DNA from: Spartobacteria bacterium
GTDB taxonomy: Bacteria > Verrucomicrobiota > Verrucomicrobiia > Chthoniobacterales > Terrimicrobiaceae
Length of the DNA: 8,008 nucleotides
NCBI GenBank assembly: GCA_947487745.1
Contig: CANKXQ010000053.1
Coordinates: 1-8,008 of the forward strand
Direction: 5' to 3'
In this document: piece by piece, positions 1 to 6,832 of the stretch
Layout of the letters: the number at the start of each line of letters is the position of its first letter
How positions within the stretch are numbered: the first letter of the stretch is position 1
Notes under the pieces: generated by a model
The model's database searches: none
What the model was told of the DNA's origin: nothing
The model's input: the letters and a program-made list of their open reading frames with translations, nothing else
Program-made: the position numbers and the translations under genes

Positions 1-1
1 C

Positions 2-1018
2 GAGTCCCTCGCCGGGCGTTCCGCAGCCGTGACGCGAAGACACTTCGGCCGCACGATGAGGCTCTTCGCTCCCCTCTACCTCTCGAATGAATGCATCAAC
101 TCCTGCGCCTACTGTGGATTTTCCCGCGAGAATGCCATCCAGCGTGTGACCCTTGAGATCGAGCAAGTCGCCGCCGAGGCGCGGCATCTCACCGAGGAGG
201 GCTTTCGCAACATCCTTCTCGTGGCGGGCGAACATCCGAAATTTGTGTCCGGCCCCTATCTGGAAATGTGTGTGGCGCGACTGCGTCCGCTGGTTCCCGC
301 TCTCTCGATCGAGGTCGCGCCTATGGAGACCGCCGACTACCTGCCAATCGTTCGCGCCGGCGCTGAGGGGCTCGTGGTTTATCAAGAGACATACCATCGA
401 GAGACCTATCCGAAAGTTCACCTCGCAGGACCCAAGAAGGATTTCGATTGGCGTCTGGACTGCCCAGAACGGGGATACGATGCGGGATTCCGCCGCCTTG
501 GTGTGGGAGCACTTTTTGGATTGGCCGATTGGCGTTACGAGGCTGTCGCGCTTGCCGCACATCTGGAATACCTTCAGCGCGTATGCTGGAAGGCCCAACT
601 TACCGTCAGCATGCCACGACTTCGCCCCGCCGCCGGTGAATTTGAGCCGACACATCCCCTCCCCGACCGCGAGTTTATCCAACTCCTCTGCGCGCTGCGT
701 GTCACATTTCCAGCGATTGGCATTGTCTTGAGCACACGCGAACCGGCTCCCCTGCGCGACATCATCGCTCCACTCGGCGTCACCATGATGAGTGCCGGAA
801 GCCATACCGAACCGGGCGGCTACACCGGCCAAGGCCGCGAGGCGCTTCATCTGACAGTGAAGGGCAAAATTGTGCCCGACAGCGGGGCGGAAGCCGCCAC
901 GGAACAGTTCTCAATCTCCGACGACCGTGATCCCCGCACTGTCCAAAGCGTCCTTCATCGCATGGGACTCGAACCCGTCTGGAAAGATTGGGACGAAGCG
1001 ATTCTCAGCGCGGTATGA
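2..1018 (+). CDS. thiH: 2-iminoacetate synthase ThiH (5' end cut off by window)
   Basis: ThiH is a cytosolic radical-SAM enzyme that cleaves tyrosine to dehydroglycine (2-iminoacetate) and p-cresol; the dehydroglycine feeds thiazole formation by ThiG in thiamine synthesis. The [4Fe-4S]/SAM cluster motif is visible as CX3CX2C (C-INS-C-AY-C) at bases 92-115. Further family blocks follow: LLVAGEHP, VYQETYH, the LGVGALFGLADWR stretch, LSTREP, SAGSHTEPGGY, EQFSISDDR and the C-terminal EPVWKDWD. The frame is open to base 2 with no stop, so a start at GTG 29 is unlikely; compared with E. coli ThiH (about 377 residues) some 40 N-terminal residues lie outside the window. HydG is a related radical-SAM enzyme, but it carries an extra C-terminal Cys-rich domain absent here, and the adjoining thiS supports ThiH. 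Its stop overlaps the thiS start by four bases (ATGA). Confidence 0.95.
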   Translation, partial: ESLAGRSAAVTRRHFGRTMRLFAPLYLSNECINSCAYCGFSRENAIQRVTLEIEQVAAEARHLTEEGFRNILLVAGEHPKFVSGPYLEMCVARLRPLVPALSIEVAPMETADYLPIVRAGAEGLVVYQETYHRETYPKVHLAGPKKDFDWRLDCPERGYDAGFRRLGVGALFGLADWRYEAVALAAHLEYLQRVCWKAQLTVSMPRLRPAAGEFEPTHPLPDREFIQLLCALRVTFPAIGIVLSTREPAPLRDIIAPLGVTMMSAGSHTEPGGYTGQGREALHLTVKGKIVPDSGAEAATEQFSISDDRDPRTVQSVLHRMGLEPVWKDWDEAILSAV

Positions 1019-1215
1019 AAATCCTAATCAATGGCGAGACGCGCCAATTCGAGGGGTCAAAAACCATCACTGGCCTGGTTGCCGACCTTGTTCTTGAACC
1101 AAAGATGGTCCTCATCGAGCACAATGGCACTGCACTTCACCGCAGCGAATGGAGTGGCTGCCTCCTCTCGGAGGGAGACCGCATCGAGATTCTTCAAGTA
1201 GCCGCCGGCGGGTAA
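1015..1215 (+). CDS. thiS: Sulfur carrier protein ThiS
   Basis: Small (66-residue) ubiquitin-fold sulfur carrier. In this family the C-terminal Gly-Gly is adenylylated by ThiF or MoeB-like enzymes, converted to a thiocarboxylate and used by ThiG to give the thiazole sulfur. The sequence shows the hallmarks: an MKILINGE opening, the acidic EGDRIEILQ strand, and a C-terminus ending exactly in VAAGG before TAA. The ATG at 1015 is chosen because it starts the conserved ubiquitin-like beta strand and overlaps the thiH stop as ATGA, implying translational coupling; an in-frame ATG at 988 would add nine residues inside thiH without family support. No Shine-Dalgarno is seen. The last 22 bases overlap the 3' end of the convergent coaB-like gene. 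No thiG follows in the window, so it is presumably upstream of thiH or elsewhere. Confidence 0.93.
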   Translation: MKILINGETRQFEGSKTITGLVADLVLEPKMVLIEHNGTALHRSEWSGCLLSEGDRIEILQVAAGG

Positions 1216-1850
1216 TCCACAAGTGCTGCGGCCAACCCGCGCTTGTCAGCGACTTCCGTGAGCGAGCCGTCAGGAAGAAGGATTCCAAAACCCTCGCCAT
1301 AGGAAGTCCCATTCACCACGCAGGCATCGGTGCGGCACTCGCGAATTTGCGCCGCCCCCTTTGCAAGAGCCGCAGGCCTGTCGCCGTCCAACTCGTATTT
1401 CCACCCCACGATGAACGCCTGCGGAACCCACTCCCGCAAACGGGGCAGGATTTTTGGCGCAGGCTCAAGGTGCAGGGTGAGCGCCCCGTCGCGCGTGGGG
1501 ATTTTTTTCATCCCAGCAGCACCTTCAATGGATGCGACCTGAAAATCACAGAGTGCGGCTGCGTGAAAAATCGCTTTCGGCGCGGCAGGCAGGCTTTGAA
1601 ACAAGGCGGCCAGCGAGTCGTTTGTCGAAAACACACGGACATCTATGCCTTCGGGTGCAGGAAATGTGCTCCCCTCCCCGCGCAGGCAAATCACATCCCA
1701 CCCAGCCACCTGCAATGCTTGAGAGAGAATCGAGCCGATTTCACCCGTTGCAAAATTCGTAATGCGCCGCACCGAGTCGATCGGCGCCGAAGCCGGACCG
1801 CAGGTGACCACGGCGAGCGGCTTGAGCGAATAGAGCGAGGACGAGAGCAT
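1194..1850 (-). CDS. Stand-alone CoaB-like phosphopantothenate-cysteine ligase (DFP domain)
   Basis: The 218 residues match only the C-terminal CoaB (DFP, PF04127-type) half of the bifunctional CoaBC protein, which joins cysteine to 4'-phosphopantothenate with CTP (or ATP) on the way to coenzyme A. Seen: [18 protein letters not shown] (residues 15-32), corresponding to the family's GPTREPIDPVR.ISN block with the conserved Asn kept at 32; a Rossmann-type fold pattern; HAAALCDF (96-103); a KK pair (115-116) where the family carries its catalytic Lys; EPAPKIL (129-135); and [14 protein letters not shown] (176-189), equivalent to the VAND block. The usual SGKMG is TGEIG here. No flavin CoaC decarboxylase domain is attached, so coaC should be a separate gene. 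It lies 59 bp behind purH, probably co-transcribed, and its 3' end overlaps thiS by 22 bp in antisense. A CoaB-like paralogue with another role cannot be excluded. Confidence 0.82.
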   Translation of the reverse strand: MLSSSLYSLKPLAVVTCGPASAPIDSVRRITNFATGEIGSILSQALQVAGWDVICLRGEGSTFPAPEGIDVRVFSTNDSLAALFQSLPAAPKAIFHAAALCDFQVASIEGAAGMKKIPTRDGALTLHLEPAPKILPRLREWVPQAFIVGWKYELDGDRPAALAKGAAQIRECRTDACVVNGTSYGEGFGILLPDGSLTEVADKRGLAAALVDYPPAAT

Positions 1851-1870
1851 CAGGTTGTGAGTTATTTACA

Positions 1871-1900
1871 CCCTCTGTGCTCTCTGTGTCCTCTGTGGTC
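1871..1900. repeat. Three-unit CTCTGTG tandem repeat between purH and coaB-like gene
   Basis: Three consecutive 9-base units, CTCTGTGCT (1873-1881), CTCTGTGTC (1882-1890) and CTCTGTGGT (1891-1899), fill half of the 59-bp gap. On the minus strand, the transcribed direction of the flanking genes, the pattern reads as repeated CACAGAG. I recognise this motif from intergenic regions of many environmental bacterial genomes, where it produces spurious peptides of the type [10 protein letters not shown]. Its function is unknown; it lies where a transcript joining purH to the coaB-like gene would run. Confidence 0.8.
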
Positions 1901-1909
1901 AACCCCGAC

Positions 1910-3433
1910 TCAATGCCGGAAATGCCGCGTTCCCGTGAAGACCATCGCAACGCCTTTTTCATTGGCCGCTTGGATGACCTCGGGATCGCGCACCGAGCCA
2001 CCTGGCTGGATGGCTGCCGTGGCTCCCGCCTCGGCGGCGGCAAGGAGTCCATCTGGAAACGGGAAAAACGCATCACTGCAAACGACACTGCCTTTTAAGG
2101 AGAGTCCGGCCTCTTGAGCCTTCCACACAGCGATGCGTGAGGAGTCCACACGCGACATCTGGCCTGCGCCGATGCCCAAAGTGCGGTCGGGGCCAGCATA
2201 GACGATGGCGTTGGATTTGACATGTTTGACTATCTTCCAACCGAATTCCATCGCCTCGATCTCGGCCTTGGTCGGCGGGCGTGTGGTGACGACCTTGTGC
2301 TCGAGTTCGGGGATTTCGGCCGTGTCGGAATCCTGAACGAGCAAACCTCCCAACACGCTGCGGATGTCGCGTCCGCTTTGGGTGAGCGGCTTGAGCACAC
2401 GCATGAGGCGGAGATTTTTCTTCTTCTGAAGCAGCGAGCGGGCCTCGGAATCGAACTCGGGGGCAATGATGACCTCGCTAAAAATTTCACAGATCGCCTT
2501 GGCCAGTGCGAGGGTGATCGGTTGGTTACAAATGATGATGCCACCGAATGGCGCCTGCTTGTCAGTGGCAAAAGCTTTTTCCCAAGCCTCACGCAGGTCG
2601 GAATCGCTGCCGACACCACAGGGGTTCGTGTGTTTCAGAATGGCAACCGTCGGCTTACTGAACTCGGAGATAAGACCGGCGGCGGCGCTGATATCCAGGA
2701 TGTTGTTATAGGAAAGTTCCTTTCCATGGAGCTTCTCGAAATACGAGCCGAAGTCGCCGTAGAGTTCGGCCTGCTGATGCGGATTCTCGCCGTAGCGGAG
2801 GCGCATCTCGAGCGGGTAATCGAGGCTGAATCGACCGCAGGTCTGCTGCTCGCGATTCAGGAAGGAGGAAATCATGCCGTCGTAGTGCGATGTCGTGGCG
2901 AAGGCCTTGATCGCCATCCGCTCGCGCAGGACCAGCGTTGTGCCGCCATTTTCTTCCTGCATGTCAGCCAGCACGGCCGCGTAGTCGGAGGGATCCGTGA
3001 CGACGCAGACCGACTGATAGTTCTTCGACGCGCTGCGAATCATGGAGGGTCCACCAATATCGATCTGCTCGATGGCCTCGGCGAGGGTCACATCCTCGCG
3101 GGCGATGGTGGACTCGAAAGGATAGAGATTCACCACCACAAGGTCGATCGGACGGATGCCATGCGCCTTGGCCTGTTCCTCGTGCTCCTCATTGCCCCGG
3201 ATGTAAAGGAGTCCGCCATGGATTTTTGGATGCAGGGTTTTGACCCGGCCCTCAAGGATTTCTGGCGAACCGGTGAAATGGGAGACCTCGGTGGTCGGAA
3301 TGCCCACGGCTTGCAGGGCCTTGGCCGTGCCGCCGGTGGAGAGAATTTCGATACCGTAGGCATGCAGCTCACGGGCAAAATCGACAATCCCGGTCTTGTC
3401 GGAAACCGAGATCAATGCGCGTTGGATTTTCAT
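1910..3433 (-). CDS. purH: Bifunctional purine biosynthesis protein PurH (AICAR transformylase / IMP cyclohydrolase)
   Basis: PurH catalyses the last two steps of de novo IMP synthesis: AICAR is formylated by 10-formyl-tetrahydrofolate, then FAICAR is cyclised to IMP. The 507-residue product is near the usual length. The N-terminal MGS-like cyclohydrolase domain (about 1-195) shows ISVSDKTG (8-15), STGGT (32-36), [13 protein letters not shown] (62-74), VVVNLYPFE (99-107) and [15 protein letters not shown] (124-138). The transformylase domain (about 200-507) shows [11 protein letters not shown] (212-222), the catalytic Lys-His pair in KHTNPCG (K267, H268), APFGGII (294-300), GAGQMSRV (422-429), [10 protein letters not shown] (453-462), [13 protein letters not shown] (475-487) and the typical terminal FTGTRHFRH. 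The ATG at 3433 gives the conserved family N-terminus but has no Shine-Dalgarno; the leader is AT-rich (CTCTCTAAATA). It lies 90 bp after fabV and 59 bp before the coaB-like gene on the same strand. Confidence 0.97.
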   Translation of the reverse strand: MKIQRALISVSDKTGIVDFARELHAYGIEILSTGGTAKALQAVGIPTTEVSHFTGSPEILEGRVKTLHPKIHGGLLYIRGNEEHEEQAKAHGIRPIDLVVVNLYPFESTIAREDVTLAEAIEQIDIGGPSMIRSASKNYQSVCVVTDPSDYAAVLADMQEENGGTTLVLRERMAIKAFATTSHYDGMISSFLNREQQTCGRFSLDYPLEMRLRYGENPHQQAELYGDFGSYFEKLHGKELSYNNILDISAAAGLISEFSKPTVAILKHTNPCGVGSDSDLREAWEKAFATDKQAPFGGIIICNQPITLALAKAICEIFSEVIIAPEFDSEARSLLQKKKNLRLMRVLKPLTQSGRDIRSVLGGLLVQDSDTAEIPELEHKVVTTRPPTKAEIEAMEFGWKIVKHVKSNAIVYAGPDRTLGIGAGQMSRVDSSRIAVWKAQEAGLSLKGSVVCSDAFFPFPDGLLAAAEAGATAAIQPGGSVRDPEVIQAANEKGVAMVFTGTRHFRH

Positions 3434-3458
3434 TATTTAGAGAGAAAAAGTTAGTGAT

Positions 3459-3493
3459 CGCGCGCCGGGACTTCAACATCCAATCAGCGCGCG
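3459..3493. promoter_or_regulatory. GC-rich inverted repeat in the purH leader
   Basis: CGCGCGC (3459-3465) and GCGCGCG (3487-3493) can pair as a perfect 7-bp stem around a 21-base loop, in the 90-bp gap between fabV and purH. On the minus strand the hairpin is followed about 8 bases later by a pyrimidine-rich run (CTTTTTCTCTC), then the purH start 25 bases downstream of the 3' arm. It could be an imperfect terminator or attenuator for fabV, or a leader structure affecting purH. The arms are simple GC alternations, so chance pairing is possible, and the T-run is not directly adjacent as in a classical intrinsic terminator. Confidence 0.3.
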
Positions 3494-3523
3494 GAAGGGC
3501 ATCAGCTCAATGTCTGGAAGCCC

Positions 3524-4714
3524 TCAAGGCAGCGAGGGAATCGACACTTCCGGATCAACCTCAGCTTGATAATCAACGCCTGGGAGTCCGAAACCGAACA
3601 GACGCAGGAAGCTCTCCTGGTAGCCGGCAAAGTCGGCGAGTTCCGCGAGATTCGAAGTCTCCACGGCGTCCCACCGCTCGCTGATGACTTTCTGCACGGC
3701 ATCCGTCATCTCCCAATCATCCAGACGAATCCGGCCCTCGCTGTCCGTGGCAGGCTCGGCATTCGCCAGGCGATCGCGGAAAAGGCGGTCCATCTGCTCG
3801 ATGCACTCCTCATGCGTGCCACCGGCTTTCATGATTTTATAGAGAAGCGAAATATAGAGCGGCACAACGGGAATTGCCGAACTCGCCTGCGTGACGAGCG
3901 CCTTGTTCACCGAAACCCAGGCCTTGCCGCCAAGCGGTGCGAGTTTGGAGTTGAGTGAAGCACAGCAACGCTCCAAATCCTGTTTTGCGCGGCCGATGGT
4001 GCCATTTTTGTAGATCGGCCAAGTGAGGACCGGACCGATGTAAGAATAAGCCAATGTGCGAACGCCAGGCGCGAGCACTCCGGCGGCCAGCAGGTCATCC
4101 ATCCACATCTCCCAATCCTCGCCACCCATCACAGCCGTGGTGTGAGCGATCTCCTCGTCATTCGCAGGTTCAATCGAAATCGAATTCACCTCACCATTGC
4201 CGGTGTTGAGATTTTTGTTCGTGTAAGACTCACCGATTGGCTTGAGCACAGATTTAAAAACCTCGCCCGTCTTCGGGTGCGTTCGGCGGGGCGAAGCAAG
4301 GCTGTAGATCACGCAGTCCACCTGGCCCAAATCCGCCTTGATGGCTGCAATGACCTCCTGCTTCATGGCGTCCGAAAAGGCATCACCATTGAAAGACCGC
4401 GCATAGAGTCCGGCATCAGCAGCCTCCCGCTCGAACGCGGCAGAATTATACCAACCCGCCGTGGCCGTGCGTCCACCCTCTGCCCCGCGTTCAAAAAACA
4501 CACCAATCGTGGCGGCATTCGCTCCAAAAGCCGCCGCAATCCGCGAAGCTAGGCCATAGCCGGTGGAACTCCCGATCACGAGAACCTTCTTGGGCCCGTT
4601 CGCCAGAGGCCCGCGTTTTTTAACAACCGCAATCTGGTCGGCAACATGCTTCGCGCATCCCGTAGGATGTGCAGTGGTGCAAATGAATCCACGAATCTTA
4701 GGTGAGACAATCAT
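3524..4714 (-). CDS. fabV: NADH-dependent enoyl-ACP reductase FabV (trans-2-enoyl reductase family)
   Basis: FabV reduces the trans-2 double bond of enoyl-ACP (or enoyl-CoA in TER relatives) with NADH, completing each cycle of type II fatty acid elongation. The 396 residues match the usual length of about 400, longer than FabI. Seen: the N-terminal family signature [16 protein letters not shown] (5-20); the nucleotide-binding loop GSSTGYG (48-54), followed by an acidic residue in GVFFERG (E75), typical of NADH preference; [10 protein letters not shown] (135-144); and the family's catalytic Tyr-X8-Lys as [10 protein letters not shown] (Y235, K244). The C-terminal [15 protein letters not shown] block is also characteristic. 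ATG 4714 is supported by the conserved N-terminus; no Shine-Dalgarno precedes it. A weak minus-strand promoter match (TTGAAT at 4775-4780, AAATAT at 4752-4757, 17-base spacer) lies just upstream. FabV enzymes are generally much less triclosan-sensitive than FabI. From sequence alone, ACP versus CoA substrate preference cannot be settled. Confidence 0.95.
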   Translation of the reverse strand: MIVSPKIRGFICTTAHPTGCAKHVADQIAVVKKRGPLANGPKKVLVIGSSTGYGLASRIAAAFGANAATIGVFFERGAEGGRTATAGWYNSAAFEREAADAGLYARSFNGDAFSDAMKQEVIAAIKADLGQVDCVIYSLASPRRTHPKTGEVFKSVLKPIGESYTNKNLNTGNGEVNSISIEPANDEEIAHTTAVMGGEDWEMWMDDLLAAGVLAPGVRTLAYSYIGPVLTWPIYKNGTIGRAKQDLERCCASLNSKLAPLGGKAWVSVNKALVTQASSAIPVVPLYISLLYKIMKAGGTHEECIEQMDRLFRDRLANAEPATDSEGRIRLDDWEMTDAVQKVISERWDAVETSNLAELADFAGYQESFLRLFGFGLPGVDYQAEVDPEVSIPSLP

Positions 4715-4996
4715 ATCGACGACAGACTGAATGCCGCTGGAACTTCACTCAATATTTTTGTTCGCGTTGGAGAGATTCAAAGGCCTGCGCGAGTGGTTGA
4801 ACGAACTCACTCAGGAACGCGGTCTCGTGAGATGGTGGGCTTATTTTGAAATGGTCTTGGCCCTTTGGTTTTGTGATCCGGCCGAGTTTGAAATTTGGGT
4901 CAGGCGAGGACGCAGACCCTCCAAATCTGGAACTTTGAGGCGGTCGAACTGCGTTTTCATCCCACCCTCAGGTTTGAGAATCCGTTTCGCGGATTA
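4715..4996. other. Stretch between fabV and tRNA-Ser without a confident gene
   Basis: About 280 bases separating the fabV start from the tRNA 3' end. It should hold the fabV promoter; the best match I see is weak (TTGAAT/AAATAT, 17-base spacer, 4752-4780, minus strand). A 39-codon minus-strand frame (4841-4960, ATG to TAA) has a GAGG five bases before its ATG but no recognisable product. A plus-strand frame beginning at 4731 runs through the antisense of the tRNA and is not credible as a gene. A perfect 6-bp hairpin at 4979-4995 directly follows the tRNA. Confidence 0.5.
4979..4995 (-). terminator. Stem-loop immediately downstream of tRNA-Ser
   Basis: AATCCG and CGGATT pair perfectly around a five-base loop, starting two bases after the encoded CCA end of the tRNA on the minus strand. 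There is no T-run behind it, so it is not a textbook intrinsic terminator. It may help stop transcription or mark the tRNA precursor 3' end for processing. Call based on position and perfect pairing only. Confidence 0.3.
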
Positions 4997-5084
4997 TGGC
5001 GGAGGAGGTGGGATTCGAACCCACGGAACCTTGCGGCTCTCCGGTTTTCAAGACCGGCGCAATCGACCACTCTGCCACCCCTCC
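4997..5084 (-). tRNA. tRNA-Ser (anticodon TGA, decodes UCA)
   Basis: Read on the minus strand this 88-base segment folds as a class II tRNA. The acceptor arms are GGAGGGG and CTCCTCC (one G-T wobble). The anticodon loop is CTTGAAA, with TGA at 5048-5050, flanked by CCGGT/ACCGG. A long variable arm follows, GAGCC-GCAA-GGTTC, as expected for serine. The T arm is GTGGG-TTCGAAT-CCCAC. The discriminator base is G (the seryl-tRNA identity base) and the CCA end is encoded at 4997-4999. Both strands over this gene translate into well-known artefact peptides (for example [20 protein letters not shown]), so protein calls here should be ignored. I saw no duplicate of its 3' end elsewhere in the window, hence no sign of an integrated element. 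Confidence 0.97.
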
Positions 5085-5496
5085 TTCGTAATAATAATAA
5101 GCAGTTTAATTTCTCAGGCCTATAGACTGGAATACTGCTCGTTGCCGATTTACTGCCAATTAAGCGAAATCCCAGCAATCCAGTGCGCCAACAATTAAAG
5201 AAATACTATACAGATCGCGAAAGCGTCTTCGCAAGTTTTTCGTCGCAGCAAAGCGCAAAAATTAGACACTGAACCTGCTCAGCGATGAACTGACAGGATC
5301 AATCGACGCGCAGAAGTGAAAAATACGATTTTCATCGCACGGCCATTCACAACAGCAAAAAATCTCAAAGGATGTCCGAAACTCACTCAACCATGAGCCA
5401 GTGCAAGAATGATGGGCATTTCGCGACAACTCACCGCCACAGTCACAGAGACGCCGCATCTATGGCTGCTCGGCATGGCACTCCACCCCTCTCGCC
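5085..5496. other. Gap between tRNA-Ser and MFS gene: no confident gene, presumed divergent promoters
   Basis: About 410 bases, visibly more AT-rich than the flanking genes at 5090-5400, as expected for a divergent regulatory region. It contains a possible minus-strand promoter (5205-5234) and a small inverted repeat GCGAA/TTCGC at about 5218-5232 followed by TTTTT. A 42-codon + strand frame, ATG 5372 to TGA 5500, ends as GTGA over the start of the transporter. That frame is His-rich with no recognisable product. A Cys-rich minus-strand frame (5262-5459) also looks like chance. Nothing else is identifiable. Confidence 0.5.
5205..5234 (-). promoter_or_regulatory. Possible sigma-70-type promoter toward tRNA-Ser
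   Basis: On the minus strand TTGCGA (5229-5234, four of six consensus bases) is followed after 18 bases by TATAGT (5205-5210, five of six). It would start transcription around 5198, giving a leader of roughly 110 bases before the tRNA. It is the best match I found in this AT-richer gap, but such matches arise by chance and sigma factor consensus in this lineage is assumed. Confidence 0.3.
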
Positions 5497-6795
5497 GTGA
5501 GCCGGAATATTCCGCTGTTTATTGCCTTTCGCGTGTTCTTCAATGCGCGCTTCTACTACCCGGTTCTTGGGGTTCTTTTCATGGATCTGGGATTGAGTCT
5601 GGAGCAATACGCGACCTTGAATGTGATTTGGGCGGTGACCATTCTGCTATTGGAAATCCCGTCTGGCGCGCTGGCGGATGTCATTGGCAGGCGATGGATG
5701 GTCATACTTGCAGGAGCCCTCATGGTTTGCGAAATGGCGGTATTCGCCTTTGCTACAGTGGGAGACTGGCTTTTCCCGCTGCTGGCCCTCAATCGCATCC
5801 TGAGCGGGGTGGCGGAGGCCTGTGCGAGCGGCGCGGATGAAGCACTCGCCTACGACTCACTGCCAGTTGAGGGTCGCGAGAAACGGTGGCTCGGCGTCTT
5901 GGCAAACCTGATGCGATGGTCATCCGGCGGCTTCTTCATAGCTATGATCCTCGGGGCGCTGGCCTTTGACCGGCATATTTGGGAAGCGGCTGCGAATCTC
6001 GTGGGCTGGAGCGGCGGGATAGGCAACACCACTCGCTGGCCGGTTTATCTGACACTGGCCACATCCGTGCCGGCGTTGATTTGCGCTTTGGCCATGCGAG
6101 AACCGCCGACTGCTGGTGAGTCGCAGTCCAAGCGTCATCCGGTGCGTGAGGCACTCAACAATATCTTGATCGGGGCGCGGTTTGTTTTCTTCAACACCCG
6201 GGTTCGACTGCTCCTGCTTTGTGCCATTTTGTTCGACTCTCTCGTGCGCTTGTTCCTCACCTTCAGCAGCAACTACTATCGGCTCATCGAGATTCCGGAA
6301 TTTGTAAATGGTCTCCTCGGCTCGTTCTATGCCTTGCTGGGATTCTCGGCGGCATCCATCGCCCGGCGCATGGCATCCCGGCTCTCGCCAGTGCGGGTAT
6401 TCTGTGTGCTGGCAGTTCTGGTTTTTGTCGGCCTCATCGGCCTATGCTTCGCGACGCCAGTTTGGGGTGTATGGGTGGTAATTCCCTTGGGTCTCGCGAT
6501 GCCCATGATGTCGTATTTCGTCTCAAGCTACCTCAACCAATGGACCGATTCCGCCGTGCGGGCCACGATCCTGAGCTTTCGCGGCATGGCGCTGAATATA
6601 GGTTACGCCCTCAGTGGAATCGGCTTCGCAAGCCTCACAGCCAGCATCCGCGCTTCTGGCACCTTAACCTCGGAAGACGCCATTTTTGGAAAAGCCCTGC
6701 TCAGCCTACCCATCGCATTCGCCATCGGCTGGGTGGCACTCACCCTCGTGGCATGGCGAAGCCGGGGGAAGATTTCAGGCACTTCCTGCGAGTAA
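5497..6795 (+). CDS. Major facilitator superfamily (MFS) transporter, substrate unknown
   Basis: A 432-residue polytopic inner-membrane protein with the hydrophobic pattern of an MFS carrier (about 12 helices in two halves). MFS motif A is clear in the loop after helix 2: GALADVIGRRW (57-67). Helices are evident around 41-60, 68-88, 92-112, 138-157, 183-200, 236-254, 270-288, 300-319, 324-345, 361-382 and 398-420, with the usual basic central loop (about 200-220, RE...SKRHPVRE). The N-terminus FRVFFNARFYYPVLGVLF is typical of an MFS subgroup common in environmental bacteria that I cannot tie to a substrate; an efflux role would be a guess. GTG 5497 is the only ordinary start before the first helix, since the frame has a stop at 5410 and no ATG, GTG or TTG between. 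There is no Shine-Dalgarno, but the stop of a small upstream frame overlaps it. It is a single gene, converging on the DUF5069 gene 37 bp away. Confidence 0.85.
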   Translation: MSRNIPLFIAFRVFFNARFYYPVLGVLFMDLGLSLEQYATLNVIWAVTILLLEIPSGALADVIGRRWMVILAGALMVCEMAVFAFATVGDWLFPLLALNRILSGVAEACASGADEALAYDSLPVEGREKRWLGVLANLMRWSSGGFFIAMILGALAFDRHIWEAAANLVGWSGGIGNTTRWPVYLTLATSVPALICALAMREPPTAGESQSKRHPVREALNNILIGARFVFFNTRVRLLLLCAILFDSLVRLFLTFSSNYYRLIEIPEFVNGLLGSFYALLGFSAASIARRMASRLSPVRVFCVLAVLVFVGLIGLCFATPVWGVWVVIPLGLAMPMMSYFVSSYLNQWTDSAVRATILSFRGMALNIGYALSGIGFASLTASIRASGTLTSEDAIFGKALLSLPIAFAIGWVALTLVAWRSRGKISGTSCE

Positions 6796-6832
6796 TGTCG
6801 TCTGGCAGCCAGGATGGATGCCCCACATCGCG

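Noticed and set aside
1871..1900. CTCTGTG units as a possible CRISPR remnant
   Set aside because: Units are only 9 bases, directly abutting, with no spacers and no cas gene nearby.
1149..2117. 322-codon + strand frame running over thiS end, coaB-like gene and purH end
   Set aside because: It crosses three well-supported genes in the wrong frame or strand and has a low-complexity, basic composition typical of a shadow.
2222..3454. Long 410-codon + strand open frame opposite purH
   Set aside because: It lies wholly antisense to an unmistakable purH, shows no recognisable domain, and is the kind of shadow frame that GC-rich codon use produces.
4997..5084. tRNA-Ser as an integration site for a genomic island
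   Set aside because: No integrase, no second copy of the tRNA 3' end and no compositional break in the flanking housekeeping genes were seen.
4957..5178. 73-codon minus-strand frame through tRNA-Ser
   Set aside because: It translates the tRNA itself ([14 protein letters not shown] type peptide) and is not a protein gene.
4731..5198. 155-codon + strand frame across the tRNA region
   Set aside because: Its middle is the antisense translation of tRNA-Ser ([14 protein letters not shown] type peptide), a classic annotation artefact; the part before it has no family resemblance.
5262..5459. Cys-rich 65-codon minus-strand frame
   Set aside because: No paired CxxC metal-binding layout, no Shine-Dalgarno, and it sits in an AT-richer presumed promoter region; most likely chance.
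6796..6832. Terminator between the convergent MFS and DUF5069 genes
   Set aside because: The 37-base gap has only a short CGCG-CTAT-CGCG palindrome overlapping the DUF5069 stop and no T-run on either strand.
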